From NCBI GenBank assembly GCA_003550325.1, contig QKWP01002026.1:21984-85983 (forward strand): DNA of 64,000 nucleotides, read 5' to 3'. The notes under the pieces were generated by a model. That model ran no database searches and was not told the DNA's origin. It worked only from the letters and a program-made list of their open reading frames with translations. The stretch's first letter is position 1; each line of letters starts with the position of its first letter. The stretch is from Gigaspora rosea. Its lineage: Eukaryota; Glomeromycota; Glomeromycetes; Diversisporales; Gigasporaceae. The position numbers and the translations under genes were made by a program. Shown piece by piece: positions 35,883 to 48,113 of this stretch.

Positions 35883-38294
35883 ATTTCAGACTGGACTGGT
35901 CTTAAGACTAACTGTGGCTTATTGTCTAAGATCAGACCACATAACTTGCAAATTTGTGATGTTTTACAGAATTAAACCGAATTTATTATTTATTTATTTT
36001 TTATTAATAAAGTGCACTTTTTTTATTACATAATTTAATATAACATATTAATGATATCTATATATCATAATTTATATTTTATTCCTTTCTACACTTATGG
36101 CATTGCGGCATGAATTTTAACTTTAGGCAATGCCGCATGCCAAAATTTACTTTCTACGACATTTATACGTGTATGCTCTAAGAAATTAACTATTTAAATG
36201 TTTTATATCTTATTCATCTATAATAGTGAAAATATTTTTCGTTATACAAATACAATAAATAACATTAATTATATAAACATTATAATTTATAAAAAAACTT
36301 CGTCGTATTTTTTTTTAAAAAAATGAACTTTTTTATTATTATTAAAATAAAAATACAGTATATGTCGACATATACGGATAAACTTTTAAACTTTTTTTTT
36401 TTTAAATTAATTATTTATGAAAAAAAAATAAACAAATTAATCACTTGCTCTGTGCGCACGATCGTTATACGTACTTAATCGGATATTGTAATCATTACAC
36501 TTTGAGAATTTTCCACGCTGATATCTGATATCTGATATCTAATATCTGATATTTTGATATTATATCATATTTAGTAATCTGTTATGTAAGAACGTACAGT
36601 ACGTGTGAGCACAACTAATTTATCTATATATGCTAAAGATGAAAGAAAAATTTTATTTCCTCAACGAACGTGTCGTACTAAACAATTACAGTATTATCCC
36701 TGTTTGTTTAGTCGACTTGGTAAAACTCGACTATAATTATTGGACAAGTTAATTTAAAGTATATCGTCTCTTTTATAATTTTTATCGGGTAATTTGCTTA
36801 TTGTCTTATACAAGGGTTGTCATATACAGTGAACAATCATTTCAAAACTTATATGCTTGATTATTAGAGATGTAGTATATATAAAAATTAAATATACCAG
36901 AAAAGTAAAAGTTGTTGTTAAAAGTCGAAAGAAATATTTAATCAGTTTTTATACAAATTGTTATTTTGATTATGGTTGTTGTAAATTCTTTTTTTTTTGC
37001 GGTGAAACTTTGCAAAAACCAAAATCAATTTTATAAGTAACGAATCTTAAAAAGATTAAAAGACTAAACTATATTTAGTAACTGTAAATTTTTACATTAT
37101 GCTAATATACTAGTTTTTAAACACTTGTTTATTACTATATATATATATATTTACATATATACTACATATAATTTATGTATTTATATTTATGTTTATATAA
37201 ATTTAAATAATATCAACCTATCGATAACCATTATAAACTATATAAAATACATTTAAAAAAATATCTTGTAGTATGTGTGCACGGGTATTAATTTATTGAT
37301 TTACAAATTTGTATAACATAGGTAATAAATTATCTGTTATAAACAAAATTAACTTTATTCTAAATTTTAAGTTAGTTTTAGCATTGGTAATTTATACTAA
37401 AATTTAGCAAATAATATTTTTTTTATTATTTATTTTAAAACTATAAGATTTTGAGTTTTAAATATATATTGTATATCTGTATATATATTATTTATCAAAA
37501 TATTTTATTAAATTATATCAATTTTTATAAACCGCACTTATAGTGTTTTATATCTATCTTATATTTTTTATAGGTTTTTTAAGATTTGTATACAACATTA
37601 TTAATACATAATTCTTCATGTTAAAATTAGCATTTAGATTAGAGGTAGGGTTGAAGAAAGGTTTTTGAAAGCATAAAAACAGTTTTATCTATGATATTTT
37701 ATATTAATTAATTATCTAATTTTTGAGATAATGTATATATAGGTATAAAATATAGGTGCGTTTTAGTAAAAATCAAGTTATATTTATATACATAAGATAT
37801 ATATTATTCAAAAAAAATATTAAATAAATAAAATAATACTTATTCTAGCCATTTATAAATGCTAAATCGGATTAAATATTTTTATATTTTTAATTTAGCT
37901 ATTTAGTTTAGTATAATTGTATATTTTTTGATTTTTTTTTTTTAAAAAAACTTATCAAACTTGTTCTACAAAACTAAAATATTAAAAAAAAAACAAATTT
38001 TACTTTATACAATATATCAATTGTTTTAGTAAAATTTTGTGCAAATTAATTGTTTTTAAAATTACTAAAATTTAAAATTTTATAGAATTTAAATTCAAAT
38101 TTTAAAGTTTAATTTCCTCAAATCAAATTCAAGAATTTAAATTAAATTCAATTTAATTTGAATTAGAAAATTCTATTTATTAGTATTTTAATAATTTTTA
38201 TTAAAATAACTATTTTATTAGAAAAAATGTGCATGTCACCGGCGGTGATAGTAACCAAATTAGGGTTAGGGTTAGATTTAGAGTTAGAAGAAGG
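34641..38294. other. AT-rich intergenic DNA with small inverted repeats
   Basis: A hairpin at about 35619-35695 pairs ATATCAAAGGAAAATGGGAC then TTCAGTCATAT with its complement. At 35755-35940 CAGACTGGTCCAG-type words flank a T-run of about 43 nt in inverted orientation, similar to words at 46980-47070. TATCTGA repeats lie near 36522-36555. A TTAGGGTTAGGGTTAG word lies at 38260-38275. No gene recognised. Confidence 0.5.
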
Positions 38295-38548
38295 TTTATT
38301 ATATAGGGTCTTTGTCTTGAAAATGACCTTACGGGGCTATGTAGATCTTATGAATAAAAATTAAAATTTCTAGCTATCCAGTAATCCAATTCAAACTTTT
38401 TTTTATTTTGTAGAGCTTAGTGAGTTCTACAAAATAAAATAAATTATTTGAATTGGATTATTGGATAGCTACAAATTTTAATTTTTATTCATACGATTTA
38501 CATAGCCCCGTAAGGTCATATTCAAGGCAAAGACCCCATATAATAAAA
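38295..38548. mobile_element. 254-bp foldback palindrome
   Basis: The arms from TTTATTATATAGGGTCTTTG to CAAAGACCCCATATAATAAA pair almost throughout (GACCTTACGGGGCTATGTAG is mirrored) around a short centre near 38417-38423. It lacks the AAGTAAACTTGTT word of the other foldbacks, so it is a separate family. Non-coding. Confidence 0.85.
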
Positions 38549-38906
38549 CACCTTAAAAAGTATTTTTAGCTAGAAAAAAATATTGGTTTCTTAAACACAA
38601 TTTGAAGTTATTGTGATTTGTAATTTTTTGAAGTTTTTTGTCATACCTAATCTAGCAATTTGATTGGCTTGGAACTGTAACCACAGTTACAAATAGATTT
38701 GCCCATTTTATTAAACAATTTTAATAAATTTAAAATAATTTTACTAAAATGTATCTTTAATTTTTAAACTTTAAAGTTATTACTATTATTGTTTTTTTTT
38801 TTTTTTATAAGTGAGGTCTGTCCTTGTTTCCTTTATTATTATTAAAGTAGATATTACAGGAATTCCATAATATGGTACATTAATTTCAGGAAGAGGGAGA
38901 GTAAAG

Positions 38907-39099
38907 CAGGACTTCAAAGAACTCTGATACAACTTAGATGATTCTAAAAAAAGAAATTTTGCGTAGAAATTCATCAAACATTGCATTTTTATATAGTAAA
39001 TTTTCAAATTTTGCTCTATTTTATACATCTATTTGGCTAAAATACTGCTAAAATTATACAAACTCAGATCTAAGTTGTATCAGAGTTCTTTGGGTCCTG
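38907..39099. mobile_element. 193-bp MITE inserted in the LINE 3' region
   Basis: Ends CAGGACTTCAAAGAACTCTG and CAGAGTTCTTTGGGTCCTG, paired over about 32 bp including ATACAACTTAGA. The hexamer GTAAAG flanks both sides (38901-38906 and 39100-39105), the same TSD length seen at 17659-18094. Non-coding. Confidence 0.82.
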
Positions 39100-39334
39100 G
39101 TAAAGCTAATTTACTTCCAACTTAGACTTAACTAAGAAAGGTCGCAGACCTAACTAGGTTATGTATACTATTGTGGTAGGGGAAGTATTGTGTGCTATGA
39201 AATTGCGAGTCCAAACTATATTTTAATTCTCTGGGTGTAGAAGTGTCATTACTTGAAGTGGGTTGAGGAATAGGGATAAGTTTGTTAGAGGTGGGTGGAA
39301 CAGTAATCTTGGCTATTGCCGCTCTGCTGATCTT

Positions 39335-40972
39335 CTAGATTTTATGTAGATTCTTGATAATTTTATGATAGAGTTGAGGAGTGAGTGAGGCTTGGGTTTT
39401 TAGGTTTGTAAAAAGAAAGCAGGTTCTTGCCATGATTAGACCGATGGGTAGGGATTTGTCATATGAGAGATGTAGGTGTGTAAAATTGTCGATGAAAGAC
39501 TGAGTATTGATGTTAGTTAGGTTGTGTTTAGTACAGATTTTGCGTATGATTTCTTTGATTATCTCAGAGACAGGCAGGTCATTGTGTGGACATGTGATCC
39601 AATGGGTGCCTCCTCCCATTCTTGTTTGCATCTTGGACACCTTGGGTCAGGGCAGTGTTGTCACTTGGACATTTTTTGGACATTTTGGTCATTTTTTTAA
39701 ATTAAAATTACTTAAAATTTTATTAAGATAATCTATTTTAATTTTTTCACCAATGAGTCCAGCATCTAAAAAAATATATAATTATATATTTTTTTAAATT
39801 ACTTTATTGATTAGTTAAACATAGGACATAGGCTTGGACGATTTTGGACAATCTTGGACGTTGGACAAAAACCATAGTATGAACACGTCCAAGTGACAAC
39901 ACTGGGTCAGGGTATTTGGACAGGTCTCAGTAGTGTAGGTTCAGGAAGTTTGGTAATTCGTTTGATAGCAGCTTGATTTTGAAGGCCTTGAGAGCAGATT
40001 TATTTGAATCGGTTTGGAGGGATAGAGGTTTGCCATTATATGATATTAGTGAGTATGTATGGGTCCAGCTGATTTGAAGTCGTGGGTCGCTTCAATCTGT
40101 AGTCCTATGTTGTAAATGCCATTGTGCGACTGTGGTGGCATTAAACAGGTGCCATAGGAATTGTCTTGGTGTGTGTGGGATGTTGTGTGTGAGAAATTGT
40201 ACTATATATGAGTTACCAATATGTGAACTGCAAGCTGAGTGAGTGGATTCCGGTGGGTCAGTTATGATTAATGTTTCCTTGTAGTTAACAGTTAAATTGA
40301 TTTCTTTTGTAGTAATGATAGTTTTAATTGCTAGTAGGAGTGTAGCGTGATTTATGGTATATATTCTTCTGTGGTGATAAGTTGGAGTAGAGATAATTAT
40401 ATTGAGTATATTTTTTAGATGTTTGGAGTTTGTTGAGATTTTGGTCCGTTGATGATGTGTAATTACTATAATTGCTGCTGCTGTTGCTGTAAGTGTAGCT
40501 TTGAGCGGTGATGGCCAGGATTCATTGTGGATATGTAGTACTGTTTGTGGGTTACTAATGCTAATTATAGCTGAGGGAGTGGGGATAGAGTTAATAAGGG
40601 TATTAGTACTAACTATTTCTATTTTCACAGGTTCACGGTCTTTATTGTATTTGGGTTGCTGTAGGTACAAGTTCCATAGATTTGAATTGATATTGGAGAA
40701 TGCATTTATGAGTTTGAGGGTGATTTGGTCAGATGTAGATTGCCATGTATAATTAGAGATAGTCTTGGGTAAGTGGTTTTGGTGTTTGATTGCTAGTTTT
40801 ATGCTAAGTAGGTGAGCTCTAACTGTAAATGATGAGTTGATCTGAGTTGGAATTAGCTTCTTGATATCTGATGTAAAAAAACACTTTATGAACTTTTCTT
40901 TTACAGGCTTTAGGTTGCAGCTATGGTATCTGGTGAGTTGTTTTGTTTGTTTGTTGAATTCTCAATGGCTTA
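39335..40972 (-). pseudogene. LINE RNase H-like region and C-terminal zinc finger
   Basis: Minus-strand continuation after element A. The frame at 40670-40092 has HNESWPSPLKATLTATAAAI, resembling the RNase H helix that carries the catalytic Glu (the xSxxAELxA pattern), followed by a TNSKHLKN segment where the family has a TDSQ-type Asp. Further down, across the 39653-39904 MITE, lies CPRCKQEW; after a frameshift HWITCPHNDLPVSEIIKEI follows (about 39640-39560), a zinc-finger-like end. Stops and at least two frameshifts make it non-functional. Confidence 0.65.
39653..39904. mobile_element. 252-bp hAT-type MITE inside the LINE
   Basis: Perfect terminal inverted repeat CAGTGTTGTCACTTGGAC / GTCCAAGTGACAACACTG. 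Perfect 8-bp TSD GGTCAGGG at 39645-39652 and 39905-39912. TTGGACATTTTGG-type words repeat inside both ends. Removing it rejoins the LINE's CPRC finger frame. Confidence 0.95.
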
Positions 40973-41364
40973 GTCTAGCGTAGGGTCCGTATTGGGCCAG
41001 GCTAAACCTGCGGGTTTTAGGATCAGGCCAGGTTTGTGCACGAGTCGGGCCTAAATTTTAAAGTTTGTTAGTAAAGTGGGCCGGATTCAAATCGGGTTTA
41101 TTAAATATTGGACCTGGGTCGGGCTTAGTAAATAGGCCCAGTATAGCCCAATAATACTCAGCAAAATACTATATCATTTTTGCTATAGTTCCTATTGACT
41201 ACAAGGTGTTGTTTATAATCGTAAGATTAATGGCACAAAAGATGTTGCGTAGGCTAATAAAAAAAGAAAAGCATATAGTATACATATATGTATGCTAACT
41301 TTTTTTAAGAAAAGCATATAATATACATATATATATGCTAAATTTTTTTTAAGAAAGCGTATAA

Positions 41365-42415
41365 TATCAGTCATCTGATTTGTCACACAAATATTAGATG
41401 TAAATTTCATATATATGAAATTTTAAAAAATTACATATAAAATTACTATAAACTTTGAAGCGATGATGTTTTTCAATCTACATATTAATTTAAAATTAAA
41501 TTTTGCAATTATATAGAGCAAAAGAAGGTGAATAAAAAAACCTTTTGTGCCAAGCCACAGTTCTGCCATCTTTGTACAAAATGAAAATGTAACTTTGCCA
41601 AAAACAAATATTTATCGATTTTAAGATCATGATTATATGTAAAATCATGCCCTGAACAACTTTACTTAAATGAAGAAAGTAGGTTACCTTGTAAGAAAAG
41701 TGGGTTGTCTATGTACAAACGTTAAAATTTCTAACTTTGCAATATAAAACTTTTTTTTTATTAGGTAACCTACTTTGGTTGCTTAAGCAAAGTTGTTCAG
41801 CACATAATTTTACTTAGTTTGAGATCAAAATGTGTTTTTTCGGCCATTTTCTAGGTGAAAAATGGGGTCAAAGTTAGAAAAAAAATTTTTTTTTAAAAAA
41901 ATTTTTTAGAAAAAAAAAATTTTTTCTAACTTCGACCCCATTTTTCACCTAGAAAATGGCCGAAAAAACGTGTTTTAACCTTGAACCGAGTAAAATTACG
42001 TGCTGAACAACTTTGCTTAAGCAACCAAAATAGGTTACCTAATGAAAAAAAAGTTTTATATTGCAAAGTTAAAAATTTTAACGTTTGTACATAGACAACC
42101 CACTTTTCTTACAAGGTAACCTACTTTCTTCATCTAAGTAAAGTTGTTCAGGGCATGATTTAACATATAATCATGATCTTAAAATTGATAAATATTTGTT
42201 TTTGGCGAAGTTACATTTTCGTTTTGTGCAAAGATGGTAGAACTGTGGCTTGGCACGAAAGGTTTTTTATATAATTGCAAAATTTAATTTTAAATTAATA
42301 TATAGCATAATAGGTTGAAAAAAATCATCGCTTTAAAGTTTATAGTAATTTTATATGTAATTTTTTAAAATTTCATATATATGAAATTTACATATAACAA
42401 ATCGGATGACTGATA
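41365..42415. mobile_element. 1.05-kb foldback nested in element A
   Basis: Arms of about 525 bp pair from TATCAGTCATCTGATTTGT (left) with ACAAATCGGATGACTGATA (right) to an A/T-rich centre near 41905. Long inner stretches (TTCACCTAGAAAATGGCCGA on the right) are nearly perfect mirrors. Each arm holds two copies of the (T)AAG(T/C)AAAGTTGTTCAG word. No coding frame. Confidence 0.92.
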
Positions 42416-42591
42416 TACATATCAGATATAGTATAAAAAAATTTAAGTCGATTATACTAGTTTGTATACTATTTTATATACTATCGGTCATAAAGGTGAC
42501 TTGTCCACATGATATACAATAATTAATTTAATTAGGTCAGTTAGATCATATTTAAAAAATTTTAATTTGATTGATTTATGATGGGAAGAAA

Positions 42592-42750
42592 TCAATATAC
42601 TTTATTTTTGAAGGATTCTAGATCTTCTTTGTAAATAGTTTCAACCCCATAAACAATATAAAAGTTAGGATCATTGTTAACATAGAGGTCAGGATCATTG
42701 TGAATATGAAGGTCAGGATCATTGATAGTTTGAAAGTAATGATTGTCCAT
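42592..42750 (-). CDS. Small open frame with NDPDL repeats, unrecognised
   Basis: A 52-codon minus-strand frame from ATG at 42750, in frame with about ten further upstream codons. It contains three tandem ~9-residue units (INDPDLHIH, NDPDLYVN, NDPNFYIV) and then VETIYKEDLESFKNKVY. The acidic, repeat-bearing sequence differs from the Phe/Lys-rich noise frames nearby. It may be a relic of the gene carried by element A, or chance translation of a 27-bp tandem repeat. No family recognised. Confidence 0.25.
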   Translation of the reverse strand: MDNHYFQTINDPDLHIHNDPDLYVNNDPNFYIVYGVETIYKEDLESFKNKVY

Positions 42751-43544
42751 TTCTAGAAAGTAAACACGAACAAAAGTATGTAGTAGCTTTCAATTATTTA
42801 AAAAAAAAAAGTCTTAAGTATAATGTATGCACATACACTATCATATGATTATTTAAAATACATCGGCATTATTAAAAACTGCTTAATATACAATTATACA
42901 TCATTTATAATATTGCAGGATTAAAAATTCTTTACTGTAATTTTAATTCAAGTAAACCTTCATTTGAATATATAGTTCTTAAAATCATATGTGCATCGAT
43001 TTTTCCTTTTACTTATTTTTACTATTATATTCTATACTATATAACTACATCATTTATTTTCTAAATTTTTTTATGCTTCGCTTTACTACCTTATACTTTT
43101 TAATTAATTACCAATTTATTACCATCACACTATATTATGCCTATGGTTAGTGATTTAAGCCAACTAAGGTAGCCGCAGCTAAGCCAGCTTAAGGCTAAGC
43201 CAGCCAATGTAATGTGATCAGCTAGCTAAATGCAGCTAAAAGTTAACTATTATAAGAATTCAGTAAATTCTGAAAAGGAACATAAGTCGGTCTAAATTTT
43301 TTTGTTTTGTTCTGATTCAGAATTGGGTTACCTGAGTTTGGGCTTAAATTTTCAAACCCATAATAAATTTGGGCGGGTTTAGGGCCAGGCTTACAAAATA
43401 ATCAGGCCCGGCCCGATCCGAACCCGTAACTTTTTATCAGGCCGAACTTGAACTTTGGGCTTGTAAAATATTTTCGGATTTGGGTTTGGGCTTGGAGATA
43501 TCTGACCCGACCCGGCCCAATATGGATCCTAGTTTGGCGCTATT

Positions 43545-44989
43545 GTTTGTTATATTACTTATTTTTCTTATGTAGCCACTGTGTATAATTACCTATTGTT
43601 TTTTTGTACTATTGACTTTGGGTGTTATGAAAGGGTTGGACATAGTGAGACTGGAATCAGAGTAGGTGTGGTCAGTTAGTAAGTTATGGATTTGCCTAAA
43701 CCATAGGGGTTGTCTTCCACATGGGATTTTCTGAAGGTTGTGAGGTATAGTTTGCTAGTCAATAACTTCGTTGCAATTATAATTCAGGAATTGTTCTATA
43801 TATCCAATGTTATGCTGGTTGAGCCTGGTTCAGAGGTATAAGCAGTTTGGGGCGTTAATTATAATGGTACTGATAGGAGTGCCTTGAATGTTTTGTAGGG
43901 ATGGCCAGGGGTAATTTGTATTTGTAATTTGTATGTCAAAGCCGTATAGGGTGTAGACGATTTGGGCCGTAGTAGTTTTGTTCTCCTTTGTCAGGAATAC
44001 AGGTAGTTGGAAAAGGATAGATTGGTTGGTACATGCAGCATTTTGTAATTGTTGTAGGCATCTCTTAAGTGGGGAAGTTGGGAAATCAGGGTGATTCAGT
44101 GCTTTAGTAAAGAGGGAAATATGTTGAAGAGATTGGATTTGTTTGGTTTGCTTTAAGACATATATGTAGTGGTAGTAGAGAAAGGAGTTTGGAACTGATT
44201 TTGCTCAGCCAGCTTTGTGTTTAACAATTAGTGTATATTTGGTAGTGATCTTTTCGCATAGATAATGAGAAAGAAAAGTATTTTGGACTCAGTACGCTAG
44301 TTTCGTTAGCAATACTGTATTAACGATATATATTATCTGTTTTTCAGTAATTTTGGCATGTTGTATTTTTTGTATATCTGCTAGGGCTTCTTTCGCAATG
44401 ATTTTGTGGATCGGGTAGTGCTTTGGTATTCTAGTGAACCAGCAACCTAGGAATTTAAAGGCTTCAGTTTTATCTATATTATATATTGGTGTATTGCGAA
44501 AGATTATGTATGCATTTTGGTTAGGTGAGTTTGTTGCTAGCGTAGACTTCGTCAGGTTAACTTTAATATTAGTCAGGTCATAAAAGAAGGTAGCAGTGCT
44601 GATAATTTTCTCTAGGTCTTCTTTTGAGTGTACTACCCACGTGGTATCGTCCATGTAGATTACAGGCTATATTGGTATGAAGTAGTAGTGAATTTGGCGG
44701 GGTTTTGGTATATAATTCGTAGAAGCTGTGAGTCCGTACTTTGTAATAACTCTATTTTCTCTGTTTAAAAATAAGTTCGTGATGAGCGAAGCGTAGTGTT
44801 CGGGCATTTAATTCTGAGAAGGGCTTTGTGCAGCAAAGGGAGGTGCACAGAATCATATGCTTTGGACATGTCTTGCGACAAAATCCAAAATTCTTTATTT
44901 TTATATATGCATCCTCAAATATGTTTGTAAGGTATTGAATAGGTTGAGCAGTTGATGTGTAAGGCAGAGCGATGTAATTGGATGGGGAT
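43545..44989 (-). pseudogene. LINE reverse transcriptase, catalytic half
   Basis: Near 44880-44820 the minus strand reads LSQDMSKAYDSV, the motif with the first catalytic Asp. At about 44657-44640 it reads YMDDTTW, the YxDD box with the two further catalytic Asp residues, and DKTEAFKFLGCWF follows downstream. The catalytic triad is preserved although stops and frame changes occur between motifs (for example just before the YMDD segment). Towards 43545 the thumb region is heavily broken. Confidence 0.85.
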
Positions 44990-44997
44990 AGTATAGG

Positions 44998-47900
44998 TAG
45001 GGTACAGGACGGGCTGGGGTGGGTCGGGTTCGTTTAAACCCGACTCGGGCCCGTTTAAAACCCGATCTGGGCCCGACCCGATAAAAAATTTTCATGACGG
45101 GTCGGGCCGGGTCAAATTTAAAACCCAACCCAGTTACTAGCATCATCCGGTATCTGAGCTTATACCAGTAACATAGTCATGCTTGCATAACAGTGCGTAT
45201 GGTTTACTGCCATATAGAATAGCATGTTCGCAAAATCTTGCATTGAATTAGCGTTAAACATCTATTATTTTGATACATGATTCGATTTTTTTGAATTTTT
45301 ATTTATTTGGTTTGCAAAGTTGTTGCTTATTCGTCATGTTGTAAAGAATTTGATTGTATCAAGATTGGTGCCGAAATTCTTTTGTGCCAATCCGAAAGTT
45401 TTTGGTTCGGATTATGGCTTCTGAAACCTTATCCGAAACTCAAAACCTCACCCAGACCTAGTGATGTGCCATTTATATAATACCTGAAAAATTTTAGTGT
45501 ACAGTACGTACAGTACGTACAGTACGTACAGTACGTATGGTTCTTTTTTACATCTGATTGGCTGGAACAAGTAATCGGCAAAAATTTTAGCGTACAGTAC
45601 GTACAGTACGTACAGTACAGTACGTATAGTACTGTACACAGCACATCAATACCCAGACCCCTAAACCTCATTCGAAACCCGAAACTTCACCTGAACACTT
45701 TCAATTATATATCAAATGCATTATTGTATGCTATGTATCTCTTCAATATACATCAATCGCACTGATGTATATTCAATAAATTTGGAATATCCGACGCTTT
45801 TTGGGCTGGAATGCATCCAACAATTTATTGCATGCGTGCAATCCTTTTAATATGAAAGGCATAATTCCGGAGTTTATATTCTGACAATCAAGGATCAGTG
45901 TTTTTACTTACTATATAAAAACTGGATACAATATCAAATAATAATAAGTAATAGTAAGTCCATATCTACTAACGATCAAATTGATAAGTTACTGCAGAAT
46001 TAAATAAATTGCGGTATCAACAGGCATCAAATGATTATCGTTTCTTCATTGGTAATTTTTTCTATCGTCCTAGAATTATGAAATAAGGCCGTTTGAAGTT
46101 GATTCTTCAGTTGGAGACTTCAGCTGTGATGTTAACTGAAAAATTATCTTCAAACAGCCTAAGTTGTAATAATGGTATGATATTAAGACTAGCTTTAAAA
46201 AAAAGCAGTACTGTACAAACCGAGGCAGTGAAAAAAAATTGCCAAAAACATAATTAAAAAATTATGTATATAATGTAATAATTTTATTCATAAATAATTT
46301 TACATTTTGGGATCTTTTTCATTAAAATGAGTAATTTTATAAAAATTTTAAAAGCTTCAATATATATCTTTTGAATTTTGGATTTAGCTTTGGGTTTTGG
46401 ATTATAGTTTCAGGGTTTCGGGTTTCGGAGTTTCAACTTTTTTGAAAAAATCTGGAACTTGTTTCGGATTAGAACCCTTCTGAAACTAGTTTCGTTTCGC
46501 CTCCAACTTTGGATTGTGTATTATTAAATTTTTTTTTTTTAGATTGATAAAATAAATTTTAATGTGATTGCAAATAGAGGTTTTGATGTGATTTTGCTTT
46601 TATGAAAGAGGCGAACGGTTAAATGTATATGAAGATACAAATAATCGATATACTGTTTATCAATAAACTATAAATGCTAACTCTAGGAAGTGCGAGAACT
46701 GTCATGGTAATCATGTGATCGAGATCGTTAAGTCACTTAATGATTGCAATCGATTATAATTAATCACATGATCGATATTGTTAAGTTACTTAACGATTGA
46801 AATTGATTATACACGTGTATGAAGACACAAGTATTAGATTTGGTTTAACTTAGTGTATGAAGACCCAATCAAGTCAAACCCTACCGAAACATAACTGAGA
46901 GAAAAGAGAAAAAATAAAAGTAGTAGAGTTGAATGGGCATAAGCAAAAAATAATAAATACATATCTAAATTAGGGTTATTAGTTGGTCCATCTGGTCCAT
47001 CTTGGTCCAAAGACTGGCAAAAGTTAGACCGGACTGCGGCCAAGGACTGATAGGACCGATCTGTATGAACTGGACAGATTGTTAGACTAATTAAGTGCCC
47101 ATTATTATAACCTCCAAACTATTATTTTACATAAAAGCTACCTTTAAACAAGTATTCAAACCTGTTTATTGTTATTAGAACAGTAATAGCATGTGCACAA
47201 ATTTTGAGAATTATGAGTCATGTACTATAAGTATGTATATCTATATACAGTAATCATTTTAATTAAAAAAGTAAAAAAACCGATTTAAAATTTTTAAATT
47301 TATTACCGTTGTCTGAACCTTAAAATTAACCTCATATATTCTTATAATAAATTACCACCTATCACGAGTATTTTGTACAATTTTACATCATTTTTCATGT
47401 AAAATAAGTTAAAACTTACGTTCTTAATTTATTTCGAACTACCAATTTATTTTAACGTTAAAAATAGGAGCTTCATGGTTACGAGAGTAAATCTGATTAT
47501 CCTTCAAGGCATATAAAAAGTCAGTGATGGTCATAAATTCAGTTTTTTTTTTGCCTTTTACTGGTGATCAAATTCATACATTAAGAGCATAAAATGTATA
47601 AAATATCCAGTAGCAGATCGCACAGAATGGTTTTCAAAATACTGTAAGTATTTTAGAAATTCCAGTCGATATGACCAAATTATATGGTAACAATTTGACT
47701 AATTTATAATTTTAACATAAAATTTTAAACCACTTAATATTAGATACTTTCCCGTTCCTGGTTTTGCGCCATGATGTCGCGCAGTTACCTTATTTATAAT
47801 TTATCCAGAGATTAGCATCCGAAATTGCATGTAAGGCGCAAAACTTTTTCTAGGCAATGCTAGGGTAAGCATCAAGCAATCTCTGTTCAAATTATAATTC

Positions 47901-48105
47901 CCGGGTAAGATTTTTTTAAAATTATATTGGGTTTGATCGGGCTTTACGGGTCAATGAACAGAGCCCGAACCTGACCCGATATTTTTATAGGCCCGGCCTG
48001 AACCCGACCCGATTTATAATGAGTCAATAATTTGAACCCGACCCGGGTCTGAACCCGGCCCGACCCGCAAAATTTCGGGTTAAACCCGACCCGTCCCATA
48101 CCCTA
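44998..48105. mobile_element. 3.1-kb non-autonomous hAT-like element (B) splitting the RT domain
   Basis: Starts TAGGGTACAGGACGGG and ends CCCGTCCCATACCCTA. A perfect octamer AGTATAGG lies at 44990-44997 and 48106-48113. Many GGGTCGGG / CCCGACCCG words sit inside both ends (45006-45130 and 47930-48090), where the +strand reads as GC-rich islands. Inside: GTAC microsatellites (45497-45640), a ~57-bp direct repeat pair (46705-46812) and GGTCCATCTGGTCC words (46985-47030). No transposase frame. The same style of termini as element A suggests one family. Confidence 0.9.
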
Positions 48106-48113
48106 AGTATAGG

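Larger units (their letters stand above)
40981..43531. mobile_element. 2.55-kb non-autonomous hAT-like element (A) in the LINE
   Basis: Ends TAGGGTCCGTATTGGGCC and GGCCCAATATGGATCCTA, inverted with two mismatches. The flanking octamers GTCTAGCG (40973-40980) and GTTTGGCG (43532-43539) agree at 6 of 8 positions, both differences being transitions, so it looks like an aged 8-bp TSD. Subterminal GGGCCNGG / CGGGTTT words cluster at both ends. It contains a 1-kb foldback (41365-42415) and a short tandem-repeat frame (42592-42750). No transposase remains. Confidence 0.8.

Noticed and set aside
38260-38275. Telomere repeat TTAGGG
   Set aside because: Fewer than three units, internal, next to AT-rich DNA and a foldback; likely chance or a tiny interstitial relic.
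39507-40752. Plus-strand frames at 39507-39731 and 40501-40752
   Set aside because: Antisense shadows of the LINE's minus-strand coding region.
45429-45671. Tyr/Cys-repeat minus frames
   Set aside because: Translation of GTAC microsatellites.
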